Assembly: GCA_002007465.1 (NCBI GenBank)
Contig: LNAC01000039.1
Location: 3,837,213 to 3,901,212 of the forward strand
Length of the DNA stretch: 64,000 nucleotides
Reading direction: 5' to 3'
From: Ailurus styani
Lineage: Eukaryota; Chordata; Mammalia; Carnivora; Ailuridae
Notes under the pieces: generated by a model
The model's database searches: none
What the model was told of the DNA's origin: nothing
What the model saw: the letters and a program-made list of their open reading frames with translations, nothing else
Translations under genes and position numbers: made by a program
In this document: piece by piece, positions 1 to 11,900 of the stretch
Layout: each line of letters opens with the position of its first letter
How positions within the stretch are numbered: position 1 is the stretch's first letter

Positions 1-329
1 ATATTTAAATTTTAAAATCCACGTTAAAATACATCAAAATATATTTTTCATATGTGTATATTTGGAAAGGAAAAAATAGTTACTAAAATCCACTGAAGTG
101 TACCCCTTGAAAAGGGTTTTATTTTATGGTATGTGAATTTTATCACAATTTAAGAAAAAAAAAGGGTACCAATCAAATTGCCAAAAATTGGCCAAACTAA
201 GCACAAAGTGTTTAAAATCCTTCATTTTTCCTGGGTTAGTCCATGTGATGAGAGTGTATCTTTTTCTTAGGTTTTTAAAGTATCTGTAATTATGACCCCA
301 GTCATTCCGAGCCCATTTCCCCCCATTAT

Positions 330-2576
330 TCACCACTGCACTCTTCCATAACAAACTACCACAGACTGGGTGTCTTAAACGAGAGAAGTTTGTTTCTCTT
401 GGTTCTGGAGCCTGGAAGCCCAAGGTTGAGGGGCCTGCCTGTGGAGTCTGGGATGAGAGCTCTCTTCTTGCCTTGTAGACAGCTGACTTCTCACCAGGTC
501 ATCACGTGTGGTTCCTCAGTGAGTGCCCTCAGCAAGAGAGTGCATGATCTCTCTCTCTCTCCTAAGACCTCCAGTCCTATCGGATAAGGACTCCACCCTT
601 ACGACCTCATCTCACTTTACCTCCTGAAACCCCTGTCCCCAGTTACAATTGCATTGGAGGTTAGGGCTTCCACATATGAACTTGAGGGAGGGGGACACAA
701 TTCAGTCAATAATATTCTGCTCCTGCCCCCCCCCCAGATTCATGTCCTTCTCACATACAAGACACATTTATTGCATCTCAGGCGCTGCAAAAGTTTTAAT
801 TCGTTCTGGCATCAATTCTAGTCTAAGGATCAATATCTCATTTAAATATCATCTAAATCAGATATTGTGAGACTCAAGATCCTGAGAAAGAATTCCTCTC
901 CTGTGAACCTGTGAAACCAGACATGTTACATGCTTCCAAAATACAGGGGTGGGGCGGACCTGGAATAGACATCCCCATTCCAAAGGGAAACGGGAAAAAA
1001 AGGTGGCAGTTCCCAGGCAAGTCTACAAGCTAGCCTGCTGAATTCCATCATAGTTTAAGACTTGAAAGCAATCCTCTTTGGTTCAGTGCTCTGCCTTCCA
1101 GACCCACTGGGTTGGTGGTCTGACTTCCACATCTCTGTCAGTCAGGGTGCCGGGGCTCTGCGGCTGGTCTCATCCTCAGGGCTTCGGGGTGAAGGTGTCT
1201 GGCCTGTTGAACCCGAGGCAGGGGCCCTGGTTGTGATCTCTCATTCACCTTTGGGGTCATTTCCACTCTTCTGGAAGAATAGTGCCCACTCACAGCCCAA
1301 TAGCTCTCTTCTCCTGTCCTGTCACACGCAAGGATAGCCTTCCTGTCTCAGAACCTTTTGGTCTTAGAAGCTCTTTATTGATTGATGTTCCAAACGCACT
1401 TGGTTCCCTCTAGCACATGCTTTTGTACTTTTTGCCATAGAGGTAGACTGAAAATCTTCTAGATCTTCAGGTTCTAGTTCCTTTTGCTTAACAATTCTTT
1501 CTTCAATTCATCTCTCTCTCCTCACCTCTTACTATAAAATCAGGAGAAGCCAAGCCGCTCCTCAAACACTTTTGCTTAGAAATCTCAGCTCAATATCCAG
1601 TATCGTTGCTTTCAAGTTCTACCTTTCACAAAACACTAGAATGCAAACATAGTTCAGCCAAGTTCTTTGCCACCTTGCAATAGCAATCACTTTTCCCTGC
1701 TATTTCCAATAACCTGTTCCTCATTTCCTCAGAATGGCCTTTATGTCCATATTTCTACCAACATTCTGTTCATGATTATTGTTGTGTTCCCTAAGAAGAT
1801 AGAAGCTCTCTCCCACTCTCCTCTTTTCTTTCTGAGCCCTGACCCGAACTGCCTTTAACATTTCTCATTTCTAGCATGCACCTCAGACTCCTTCAGCCGC
1901 CCCCTGTCCCTCAGTTCCAAAGCTGCTGCCACACTTTTAGGTACTTGGTACAGCAGCACCCCCCTTCGTGGGACCAATGCCCATCCCAGTCTGCTACGGC
2001 TGCCGTAACAAAAGAGCATAGACTGGGTGACTTCAACAACAGATTTATTTCCTCACACTCTGGAGACCAGAAGTCAGATCAGGCAGACATCATGGCTGGG
2101 TTCTGGTGCCGTCTGTCTCCCTGGCTTGGGGATGGCTGCCTTCTCTCTGTGGCCTCACATAGCCTCTGCTGGCGTGTGCACTTGGAGAACATGTGCTGTC
2201 TCTCTCTCTCTTCCTCTTCTTTTTTTATTTTATTTTAATTTTTATTTTATGTATTTATTTGTCAGAGAGAGCACAAGCAGGGGGACTGGCAGGCAGAGGG
2301 AGAAGCAGGCTCCTCGCTGAGCAAGGAGCCCAATGCCAGGCTTGATCCCAGGACCCTGAGATCATGATCTGGTCTGAATGCAGCCGCCTAACTGACTGAG
2401 CCACCCAGGCAACCACCTTCCTCTTCTTATAAAAGCTACCAGCCCTATTGGATTAGGATTCCACATTTATGACCTCATTTAATCTTAATTACCCCTTAAA
2501 AGCTGTATTTCCAAGTACAGTTACATTAGGGCTTCAGCATATGAACTGGGGTGGGGGGCATTATTTGGTCTATAGC
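330..2576 (-). mobile_element. ERVL-MaLR provirus-like element (MLT1-type), antisense
   Basis: Two LTR-like ends on the - strand (about 330-715 and 1988-2576) flank about 1.27 kb of MaLR internal sequence. The LTRs are recognised by 'accacagactgggtg', the CT-rich middle, 'tcctatcggataagga' and 'acacaattcagtc'. The internal part is recognised by 'ttcatgtccttctcacatac', 'atcatctaaatcagatattg' and 'cagcagcacc'. No reading frame survives. It lies in an ARMC2 intron in antisense orientation. The right LTR is split by a SINE. Confidence 0.75.
2223..2416 (-). mobile_element. SINEC inserted in the right MaLR LTR
   Basis: Reverse-oriented carnivore SINE: T-rich left end, 'agaagcaggctcctcgctga', and 'ccacccaggc' at the head. 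It is flanked by a 12-base target duplication, cttcctcttctt (about 2211-2222 and 2417-2428), so it entered after the LTR was in place. Confidence 0.85.
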
Positions 2577-2836
2577 ACCCCCTTCCACTTTTTAGGCCTT
2601 GTCATTTCCTGCAGTCACCCCTGCCTGCCAGTAAGCAGGGAAATTAACTAACACACAGAGTGATCAGCTTAGCTACTACTTACCAGGCTCTGAAAGATTT
2701 TCTCATTGTAGAAGAAACATTAATACCTGGTGAAAATGATGTTTTGGGATAACCTTTGGACTTGGCCCCCTGTTCTTCATTAAGATCCATTATCGAGTCC
2801 TTTAGTGCCTAATGAGTCCTATGCTAAAGAAGGTTT

Positions 2837-3185
2837 ATCTTAGTCTGCTCAGGCTCTGTATAACAAGAGATAAAACACAGAGAGGGTGGCTTAAACCACA
2901 GACATCTATTTTCTCACATCACAGTTCTGGAGGCTGGAAGCCCAAGGTCAAGGGGCCAGCAGGCTTGGTGTCTGGCGAGGATGCTCTTTCTGACTTGTAG
3001 ATGCTACTTTCCTCCTCTTCTAAGGGCAGCAGTCCTACTGGGCGAGGGCCCTGTCCTGATGATTCATTTAACCCTTCATCACCTCCTTGTAGGCCCTTGC
3101 CCAAGATTCACCCACACTGGGGGTGACGTCACACTGGGGCTTCTCCATGTGAACTTGGAGAGGAACACCAACCTTCAGTGCATTG
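2837..3185 (-). mobile_element. Solo MLT1-type LTR, antisense
   Basis: Reads 'tagtctgctcaggctctgta', 'cacagttctggaggctggaa' and later 'caccctt..' style MLT1 landmarks in reverse orientation. No internal region is attached. Confidence 0.7.
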
Positions 3186-3572
3186 CAAGGTTTAAAAAAT
3201 GTAGTATCTGCTCTCTAGGAGCTCCGGGTCTATGGTGGAGGCATGGCAGGTGTGCAGACAGGAAGCCTATGACAACTACCAGCAGCAAGACCGACACAGG
3301 ACATGAGGCCCAAGGAGTTAGAGCCCCAGAACTTGTCTCTAGAGGCCAGCCTCATTGCAGAGGGTCTTTGAAAATTAAAACAAACAAAAATATTTCCAAT
3401 GAAGACTAGCCCTTTCAGCAAGCTCCCAGATTTAGAGACTTGCTGCCTTAGTGGCCAGCTCCAAATTCTAGACTTTCTAATATCCGTGAGCTACACGGGG
3501 CTGTGTGATTCTCTCAAGCCCTCTGGCAGCAAATGATTGGCCCCTGACATCTCTACTGGGCACTCAGGAGGA

Positions 3573-3703
3573 GGCAATGGAGAGAACAGATGGTTGAGTC
3601 AGACACACCTGGATTCAGTTGTGGGTTCTGTGAAGTCAGGCAACTGTGAAGTCACACCTCTCAGCCTCAGTGGTCTCATATGTAAAATGGGCATATTCGG
3701 AGG
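3573..3703 (+). repeat. MIR fragment
   Basis: Old tRNA-derived MIR core: 'gagtcagacacacctggatt' followed by 'cctcagtggtctcatatgta' and 'aaatgggcat'. It is heavily diverged. Confidence 0.6.
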
Positions 3704-4066
3704 TTAATATGGACTGAATTGTATCCACCACTCCCCAACTTCAGTTGAAGCCCTAACACTCAGTGTGATGTTTTTTGGAGATGGAGCCTTTGGGAGATAA
3801 TGTAGACAAGGTCAAGAAGCCAGGGCGCTCATGGTGAGATCAGTGTCACTACTAATAACCAGAGAGCTTGCTCTGGCTTTCTCTCTAACACATAGGGTAC
3901 AGCGAGAAGGTGACCATTTACAAGCCAGGAAGCACTCTCACTGGAACCCAACCACACTGGCATCCTGATTGCAGACTTCCAAACTCCAGGACTCTAAGAA
4001 AAGAAATTTCTGTTAATTAAGCTCCGAATCTGTGGTATTTTGTTATGGTGGCCTGAGCTAAGACAG
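3704..4066 (+). mobile_element. Solo MLT1-type LTR, sense
   Basis: Begins 'taatatggactgaattgtat' and runs to 'ggtattttgttatggtggcc' and 'tgagctaagacagatg'. This is the same family as the antisense LTRs to its left but in the opposite orientation. Confidence 0.75.
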
Positions 4067-4484
4067 ATGCACCTTTGGAGTTTGAATTATTGTGGGCTCA
4101 AATGCTTGTAAGTGCATGTAAGGAAGGCATTATTAATCATTTACTTTTGTGGGGCTAAGTGTGTGTACAGCCCTTGGTAGTCTTGTGATAGATGCCTCAG
4201 AGCGAGTCCCTACCCCCTTTCCCTCAATGCCAGACATTATACAGAAGGTGGTGATAGAGAAGAGCTACCTTTTCTTTTCCTGGATGAGCTAATGAATTCT
4301 CCTACCAAGGCAAGAGAAAAAAAAAAAAAACAGATTCCTGAACACTGCCCAAGGTCTAGTGCCATCAGTCTGGGGGTGGAGGGAATCAGGGCTCCTAAAA
4401 TGGCTTTTCTACCTCTGCTGGGAGATGAGTCTGGAGTCTGAGTGGAAGGCAGGGACAGAATGACCAAGGGTCTCATGTGCGGAC

Positions 4485-5420
4485 TAAGAGTTCAGTCCTT
4501 CACTCGTTGTTGCATTCAGCAACCGTTTACTGAGCACCCCCATGTGCCAGAGTCTGTTCTCGCTGCTGGGAATACAATAAAGAGAAACAGACAAATCCCT
4601 AGTCTTGTAGAGCTTCCATTTTAGGACTAGAAGACAAACATTAAACACATAATAGGTCAGATGAGTATGTGTGCTATGGAGCAGAAAAAAAGGGTAGGGG
4701 AAAGAGGGTAATGGATGGCATTTTGTACAGGGAGGTTAAGGAAACTGTGTTCAATAAAGTGACTTCTAAGCAACAACCTGAAGAATGTGAGGAGTGAACC
4801 AAGTGGATAACTGGAAATAGAGTATTTTCTAGGCAGAAGGAATAGCAGTGCAAAGGTTCAGGCAGGATCACACTGATATGTTTTAAAAAAAAAAAAAAAG
4901 GAGGGGGCCAAGAAGACCATTGTGGTTGGCACTGGGGACCTGAGAGCCGGAATAGCAAATGAGGCCTCCGATGTCAGAACTGGGGCTGCCTAGGGGCACC
5001 GGGGTGGCTCAGTTGGTTGAGCATCCAACTCTTGATTTCCACTCAGGTCATGATCTTGGGGTTGTGAGATAGAGCCCCATGTGGGGCTCTGTGCTGGATG
5101 TAGAGCCTGCTCCAGATCCTTTCTCTTCCTCTCCCTGTGTGCCGCACCTCCCACTTAAAAAAAGAACTGGGGCTGCCCAGGTAGGGCCTGAGGCCCAAGT
5201 AGGACAAGTGATGTTAGCTGACTATTAAAAGATCACCATGTTAAGGATAGACTCAGGGAGGAAGGTGGAAGAAGAGAAGCCAGTTAAGAGGTAAGGGATA
5301 GGCTAGGTGGTAGCAGAGGAGGTGAGAAGTGATCAGATTCTGTGTGTTTGGAGGGCAGCACGGTTAAAGTTATGAACAGATTATACCCTAAGGGTCATTC
5401 TGCTAAGAGGTGGAGGTGTG
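4485..5420 (+). repeat. Ancient interspersed repeat (family unresolved), split by a SINE
   Basis: Contains the well-known phrases 'ttactgagcacccccatgtg', 'ggaatagcagtgcaaaggtt' and 'gtggtagcagaggaggtgag', which belong to one old mammalian repeat. The family name cannot be fixed by eye. The SINE at 4991-5163 interrupts it. Confidence 0.5.
4991..5163 (+). mobile_element. SINEC
   Basis: Sense carnivore SINE with head 'ggggcaccggggtggctcag' and an A-rich tail. It is flanked by the 14-base duplication gaactggggctgcc at 4977-4990 and 5164-5177. Confidence 0.85.
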
Positions 5421-5822
5421 AGGAACAGACTGGAAGGGTAGAGCTCCCAGGAGAGCTCAGAACACCACATACTGGTGGGGGTAAGACTCAGATTGGTGGG
5501 GGTGAGACACAGCTCGGCTTGTTGGTGTATTGGCACCTTCACTTGACTATAATCACAGAGCCTAGATAAGCGTAATTTTTCCAGACCCCCTGAGTGGAGG
5601 GATTGAGCTTAGAGTGGTCTAGAACCCTGTCAGGAGTGGTCCCCTGTGTTTGGTGCATTTCCCAGCAGGAAGAGTCCTGGGAAGTAAAGCAGCAAGCAAT
5701 GCCCCTGCACAGATCCCATCTGGGACAACGGCTTGACCACGGCGTGATGTTGGGGCAGGTAGGAGGTCATGTTTCTGCCCCTGCAATGAGTCTTCCATAC
5801 CGTTTTCCTAACTTTCTTTCAG
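5421..5822. other. ARMC2 intron, no recognised element
   Basis: I see no repeat or conserved element beyond the polypyrimidine stretch before the exon at 5823. Confidence 0.5.
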
Positions 5823-5945
5823 AATACAAGTCAATTGAGGACTGTGAGGAGCTGGTGATCAACGCTACAGCCACAATCAACAACTTATCTTACTACCAAG
5901 TGAAGAATTCCGTAATTCAGGACAAAAAGCTATATATTGCTGAAT
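5823..5945 (+). CDS. ARMC2: ARMC2 coding exon (fifth from the end)
   Basis: The acceptor is ttctttcag before 5823 and the donor is gtaagg at 5946. The exon starts in phase with one codon base upstream and reads EYKSIEDCEELVINATATIN, then continues to KKLYIAE. It ends after the first base of a Leu codon that exon 6258-6371 completes. Confidence 0.95.
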
Positions 5946-8900
5946 GTAAGGTTCAGAATTGGGTTTGAGTAGATGAATATTTGTTTAAGATTTCGACTTT
6001 TTAAATGAAATACAGAACAAATGTCCTTCCTATTTTCTGATTTCTTGTACACGTATCGAAGAGCCTGATTTGTTTCTAAGAATTCAGAATATGGGGAAAA
6101 GTTAGGGCCTCGGTTCTTGCTAAAGTCACTTACAGTTTGTATTTTATTGTCACTTGAAAATTTTGAGTTAACGGTATTTAGCATGACTTTGGTGTCTAAT
6201 AACCTTTAAATGAAAAGTTAAATTTGCTGATTTTATGTCTCTGGTCCCCAAACCCAGTGCTCGTAAAGCTTCTTGTGAGTAATAACATGGATGGAATCCT
6301 AGAGGCTGTGCGTGTTTTTGGAAACCTCTCCCAGGACCATGACATCTGTGATTTCATTGTGCAAAAAAATGGTGAGTTAATGACACTTAATGTTCATAAA
6401 CATGTTCTTCTTGCCAATAAACAGCTAAGCAGTGTTCGAGCTTGGGTCATGACAATGTGATACTTGTTTCTTCTCTGGGACAAGTAGTGCCTTACATTCT
6501 GTTCCATCTGTACTTAAGGCCTTCAGTTCAGTATGCCAAGATAGATCTGGGCAGTGTTCTTCCTGTTTCTTTCTCCCTCGTGAGTGCTCTGAGATGGTGT
6601 GTGGACGTGCGTGTGTGTTTAAGGGAAACAGGTAATCTATAGTCATCATTACTGTCCCTGAGAGTGGACTCAAGAGACATCCTCCTTCATGTACTAGAAC
6701 ATCCATAACAGGATGGGTTGTAATTGCAAAAAATGGAAAAAGCCTAAGTGTAAATACGTGATGACATTCACACAACAAAAAGTTGTATATCGGGGCACCT
6801 GGGTAGCTCAGTTGGTTAAGCATCCAACTCTTGATCTCAGCTCAGGTCTTGATCTCAGGGTTGTGAGTTCAAGCCCTGTGTTGAGCTCCACACTGGGCAG
6901 GGGAATCTACTTAAAAAAAAGTTCCATATCAATTAAAATATATGAACTAGAGGTTCAATCAACATGAATCAGCCTCCAACATGTAATACAGGAATGAAAA
7001 AGCTAGTGGTAAGAGGGCATATGAAGAATAATGCCATTAAATAGGTTTTAGAACATGCATAACAATCATGAGTATTGTTTATGTAACATACTTACATAGT
7101 AATGATATAAGGTACAAATGGCATTTGGAAATAATAAGGCAGAAGTCAGCTGTCAGGGGGGAAGGGACGCCCAAAGGTATAATATTGGATCTATAACATT
7201 TTATTTCTTAAACTGGGTGGCAGGTACCCAAGATAACCATCCTCTGTATGTCTCAAATATTTCATGTAAGAATAATAACTAAAAATCCCTAATTATCCAT
7301 TATAGCAAATTTAGATACTACAGATATTAGGGGGGGAAAAAAGCAGCAGCAATAAACTGTCACCCACCATCTCACTCCCCCAGAGAGTGTAAACTGTTAA
7401 CATTTTGATGTACATTATTTAGAGTTTTTTTTTAAGATTATGAATTTATTTGAGAGAGCAAGAGAGAAAGAGTGAGAGACAAGAGCTTACACTTGCATGA
7501 GTGGGGGGAGGGGCAGAGGGAGAGAGAGAAGCAGACTCCCCACTGAGCACGGAGCCTGAAGCAGGGCTCAATCCCTGGACCCCCCTCCCCCAAAGGCCAT
7601 GACCTGAGTCGAAGGCTGGGACCCTGAGGATCATGACCTGAGCTGAAGGCAGATGCTTCACCGACTGAACCACCCAGGTGCCCCCATTCTTTAGGGTCTT
7701 AAACACACACACATATGTGTCTGACCAATCCCTGGGACCAAAGTCAGAGCAGGATGGCTACCTGTCAGGTGTGGGGGAGAACAGGAGGAAGCAGAGCATA
7801 CACTTTATCCAACCTTGCCTAACCCTTTGCCCAACCTCTGCTGCGGGTGTTAAGACAAGAGGACAAAAAATTCCATTTCCTGGAAGTAAAGGAAAGTGGT
7901 TCCCAAAGGTGGGGGGCCTGTATCGATCTGAGCAGTCCCCCATCCTGGAAGTCCTGCCTTGCTAGAGGCCGGTTTCCAGCCCCCTTGGCAAGTCTTCTCT
8001 TACAAACCCTGGAAGACTTGAGAGAAGATCTCATTGGGTACTTACCTTCCTCCCCCGGGGTGTATTTCAAGAAAATTGGTGGTGAAGGGTCAAAAGGGCC
8101 CTTGAGAAGAATCAGATGTTAGAGATGAATGTCACCTGTGTGGTTGGACCCAAGTTTTTTTTGTCGTTGTTGTTTTCCTTTTCTACCAGAAGGGACTGTA
8201 TCGCTGCCCTGGAGAGGGAACTGCTGTCTAGGTCAGAGAAAGCACTACTTGGGCACAGAGGACCTGGGGGAGGGGGAGCAAGTTCTAGATGCCGTGGATG
8301 TTGGCGAACCCGCAGCTGGGCATGGTGAGAAAGCCTTAGGAAGAATGGGTTAAATCCCCTAGCAGAGTTTCCAGTTTTGGGAGCCACTCCCCATTTTCCC
8401 CTTTTGCCATTTGTAAAATAAGGCACAGCTGGGAACCCTGAGCTTTATTGGTCCTCATTTGTTCTCTGCCCTCCCAGTACACAAGTTCATGATCGCCCTA
8501 CTGGATGCCAAGCATCAGGATATTTGCTTTTCTGCCTGTGGCGTTCTCCTAAATCTCACTGTGGATAAAGACAGGCGTGTCATCCTAAAGGAAGGAGGTG
8601 GCATTAAAAAGTAAGTCTCAGGGCACGGAGTCCTGACTCTTTCACAGTTTCCCCAGGGAGCTTGGGCCCCTCTTGTCCTTCTCCCGGTGCTGAGGTATTT
8701 CAATGTTTGGAACCGCCAAGCTACGGCTAAAGTGGGAATTTAGGTTCCACTGGATACTTAAAATAATTCAGAAGTCAGTTATTGCTACTTTCTAGCTACT
8801 TAAATTTATAGCTATGAAATTTTTAAAAATAATCACTGAGTTACATATAATACATATTAAATAATACAGAAGGAGAATCATCGTTATGCTAAAAATACAA

Positions 8901-11900
8901 AAAAGAGTTGCTGACCTAGTGACTTCTCAATTTAACTTCAACTCAGGTTGGTGGATTGTTTAAGACATTTTGGTCCTACCGATTGGCAGCTGGCCTGCTT
9001 GGTTTGCAAAACTTTATGGAACTTCAGTGAAAATATCACCAGTGCTTCATCGTGTTTTGGAGATGAGGACACCAACACACTCTTAGTTCTGCTGCCATCA
9101 TTTTTAGGTAAGACTCCTGTGAGTTTTATCAGAGTAAGAGAATTTTTTTTTTCTGTGACCTGCATGAATAAAGATTGGTATGTGTTTGAGTAGCTTTGTA
9201 AATTTGGAAATATTTGGAAGAGGCTGAGTGTTATTTCCAGTGGGGACACAAGGACTTTTAACTCCTTGGATACCGTCATGATTTCTTTGCATTTTTAATA
9301 GACTGCCTAAATCCAAGATTTCAGCATAAAGTATTGCTAATGTTTAAAAATATATAGATGTTGTAAAAAAATATAGATGTTGTAATCAAGAAAATAAGGC
9401 TAAAAGCTTCTCTGAATTAAGTCATGCTTTTAATGTACTATACATTTTAATTATTTTTATTTATTTTTAAAGACTTCTTTGAGAGAGTGAGCACGGGTGT
9501 GAGGAGGGACAGAGGGAGAGGGAGAAAGAGATTCTTAAGCTGACTTCCTGCTGACCCTGAGATCATGACTTGAGCTGAAACCAAGAGTCTGAAGCTTAAC
9601 CGCTGAGCCACCCAGGCGCCTTGGGATCTATACATTTTAATTAGCAGCTATATTAATTATAAGGTAGAGGAACGTCTGTGAAACTATTTTGACATTACAG
9701 TGGGGTTCAGATCACTGAAAGGCGGGAAATCACGGATACAAACCAAACGAAATTGGATAGCTCCTTACATTAAAAAAAAAAGGTTCTTTAGGAGAATTCT
9801 TTTTCATCCTGGGTTAGGTCTAAAAACAATGATTTGAGTAAGTAAATGAATGTTTTAATAATCCTTTCCCCCAAACGGAGGTAATGTCCCTACCACTGCC
9901 CAGCCACTGTGTTGGATCAGCAAGGACACATGGAAAGTCTCAGTGTGACTTAGCAGTCGTGGATTCAGATCCTCGTGCTCTCTTATGGTGTGGTTCGACA
10001 AGAGAATTTCAGGACCTGTCTTTTCATCTGCATGATGGGGACATGGTAATCCCTGCCACGCTCCAGCAAGTAGTGAGGCTCAATTAGGCATCTGTCCACA
10101 TCATAAAAAGACCCGAGAACCATAGCTGGACAGTTCGGAGTTTAAAACCTTGCTTTTGCCACTTCTAAGTTGTTGACCTTGGGCTTAACCTCCCTAAATG
10201 TATATTTTTTCATCTCTGAGCTAGGGACAATTGATGGGCACTTTGCAGTTACTAGAATGGTAAAGGAGGAGAGGTGTGCAGAGAGCTTGGTACAATCCCA
10301 GACACACAGCCTGGCTGTGAAGGTGCTTTGTAAATTGCAAGTTTTGTAACAATGTTATTAAACAGGAACTCAGAACCAGAAGTTACCTGAAAGACTCGGG
10401 ATGGCCGAGTTGTGAAAATTGCTTTTTTGCAGTAAAAATAATTTTGCGTGTGTTGGAGTAAGGAAAAAAATGAGCATGGTTTTAAATGATTGAGGTTCAC
10501 AGGGTGCTCTGTGAACATGGGGCCTTCTCGGGTTGCCAGGAGCAGAAGGCTGTGCTCAGCTTGTTTTAATTCAGTTCTCAGGTGTGGAGGAACATTGGAA
10601 TCAGGTGTGGAATTTAAAAAACACACACTTGTCTTGACCCCATCCCCAGAAATTCTGACTTAGGAACTCTGGGGTGAGGCCTGTTATCTGCATTTTTTGC
10701 AAAGTTCCGCAGGTGAGTTTGCTCTGTAGCCAAGCTTGAAAACCCTTACCACGGTTAATGAAGAACTTTAAGGGAAGGGTGCACCTTGCCCAAAGCCTGC
10801 GGGAGAGGCACTGGAAGTTCGTTCTGGATGAAACCAGAGTCCCCGTCTGACCCCTTCAGTAGCAGGCCATCATTTCTCCACCAAGCTGGAGATGCCACTC
10901 TGCTCTGCCTCTGGTGTTATGCAAAAAGTTAGTTGGTCCTGGCTTCAACTAGCTCAAGGCTGCTTCTTGCTCCCCTCAGCGTGAGTCTCCTCAGCTCTTG
11001 GCTCACTATTTGTCTCCCATTTGGGGAAGAGGTGTGATTGGTTCTGTGCATCATTCCCTTGGGCTATAGGCCCTCCTGGTTTAGGCAGCAACTGCCTCTA
11101 TCACAGGCTAAATCCAGCTGCCTTTGGGTGGGGCTGTCATCTATAAATAGCAAAATGGCGGGGGCATGGGACACAAGGGCCGCTTTGAAGAGGGTGTGTG
11201 CATGGCCAGCTCCTCAGCAGGTACAGAACCTGGCAGGCGCTTCTTTCTAGTAGGCCTAGTGCCTCCTCCCCACTCCCTCAACCTTCCCTTGGAACCAGGT
11301 TGGGCCTTTCCTGTGCTTCCCCAACCTCTGAGCTTTTGCAGGTGTGGTACACCTTACTCACCTAGCCAGGTGCTGCCTGTCCAGGAAGACCCTTCTCACA
11401 TCCCTTTTCAAGTCCACGGTCTAGTCCTAGGAAACCTGTACTTCTTCAAGAGCAATCATGAATGGTTCTCCTGTATTATTTTGTAACTTTTATCTTGTTT
11501 CCCCACTCCATTTAAGTCACGTTGGAGAAAGGATATAGCCTCCTACGAAGGAGGTCCTTGATAGATTCCTGTGGACTGGCTAACTTTCTAAATCCCTTCC
11601 TGCCACCCCCACCCCCAACCCCAACCCCTGGAAGGGGACTGTGGCATGGATAACAAAAATGAAGCCAGCTGATCAGGGAGCCAAGTAACTGGCACCATGT
11701 GTCAGCGATTTCTCATGCGATTACCAGGCCCTCCTTACAAACCCTAAGGACCCAGCGACTTCCTTGTTTCTCCCACCACAGACGCTTACTTCTGACAGGG
11801 TTGTAGCTGGGTCTGACCAGTTGGGCAGCAGCAAGTCCTGTGGATACGGGGGTGAGCCTGGACTTGAATTTCAGTTTCTTCACAAAGATAGTTAAAAAGC

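Noticed and set aside
6425..6823. Open frame of 132 codons on the - strand
   Set aside because: Intronic in ARMC2, runs into a SINE, and matches nothing recognisable.
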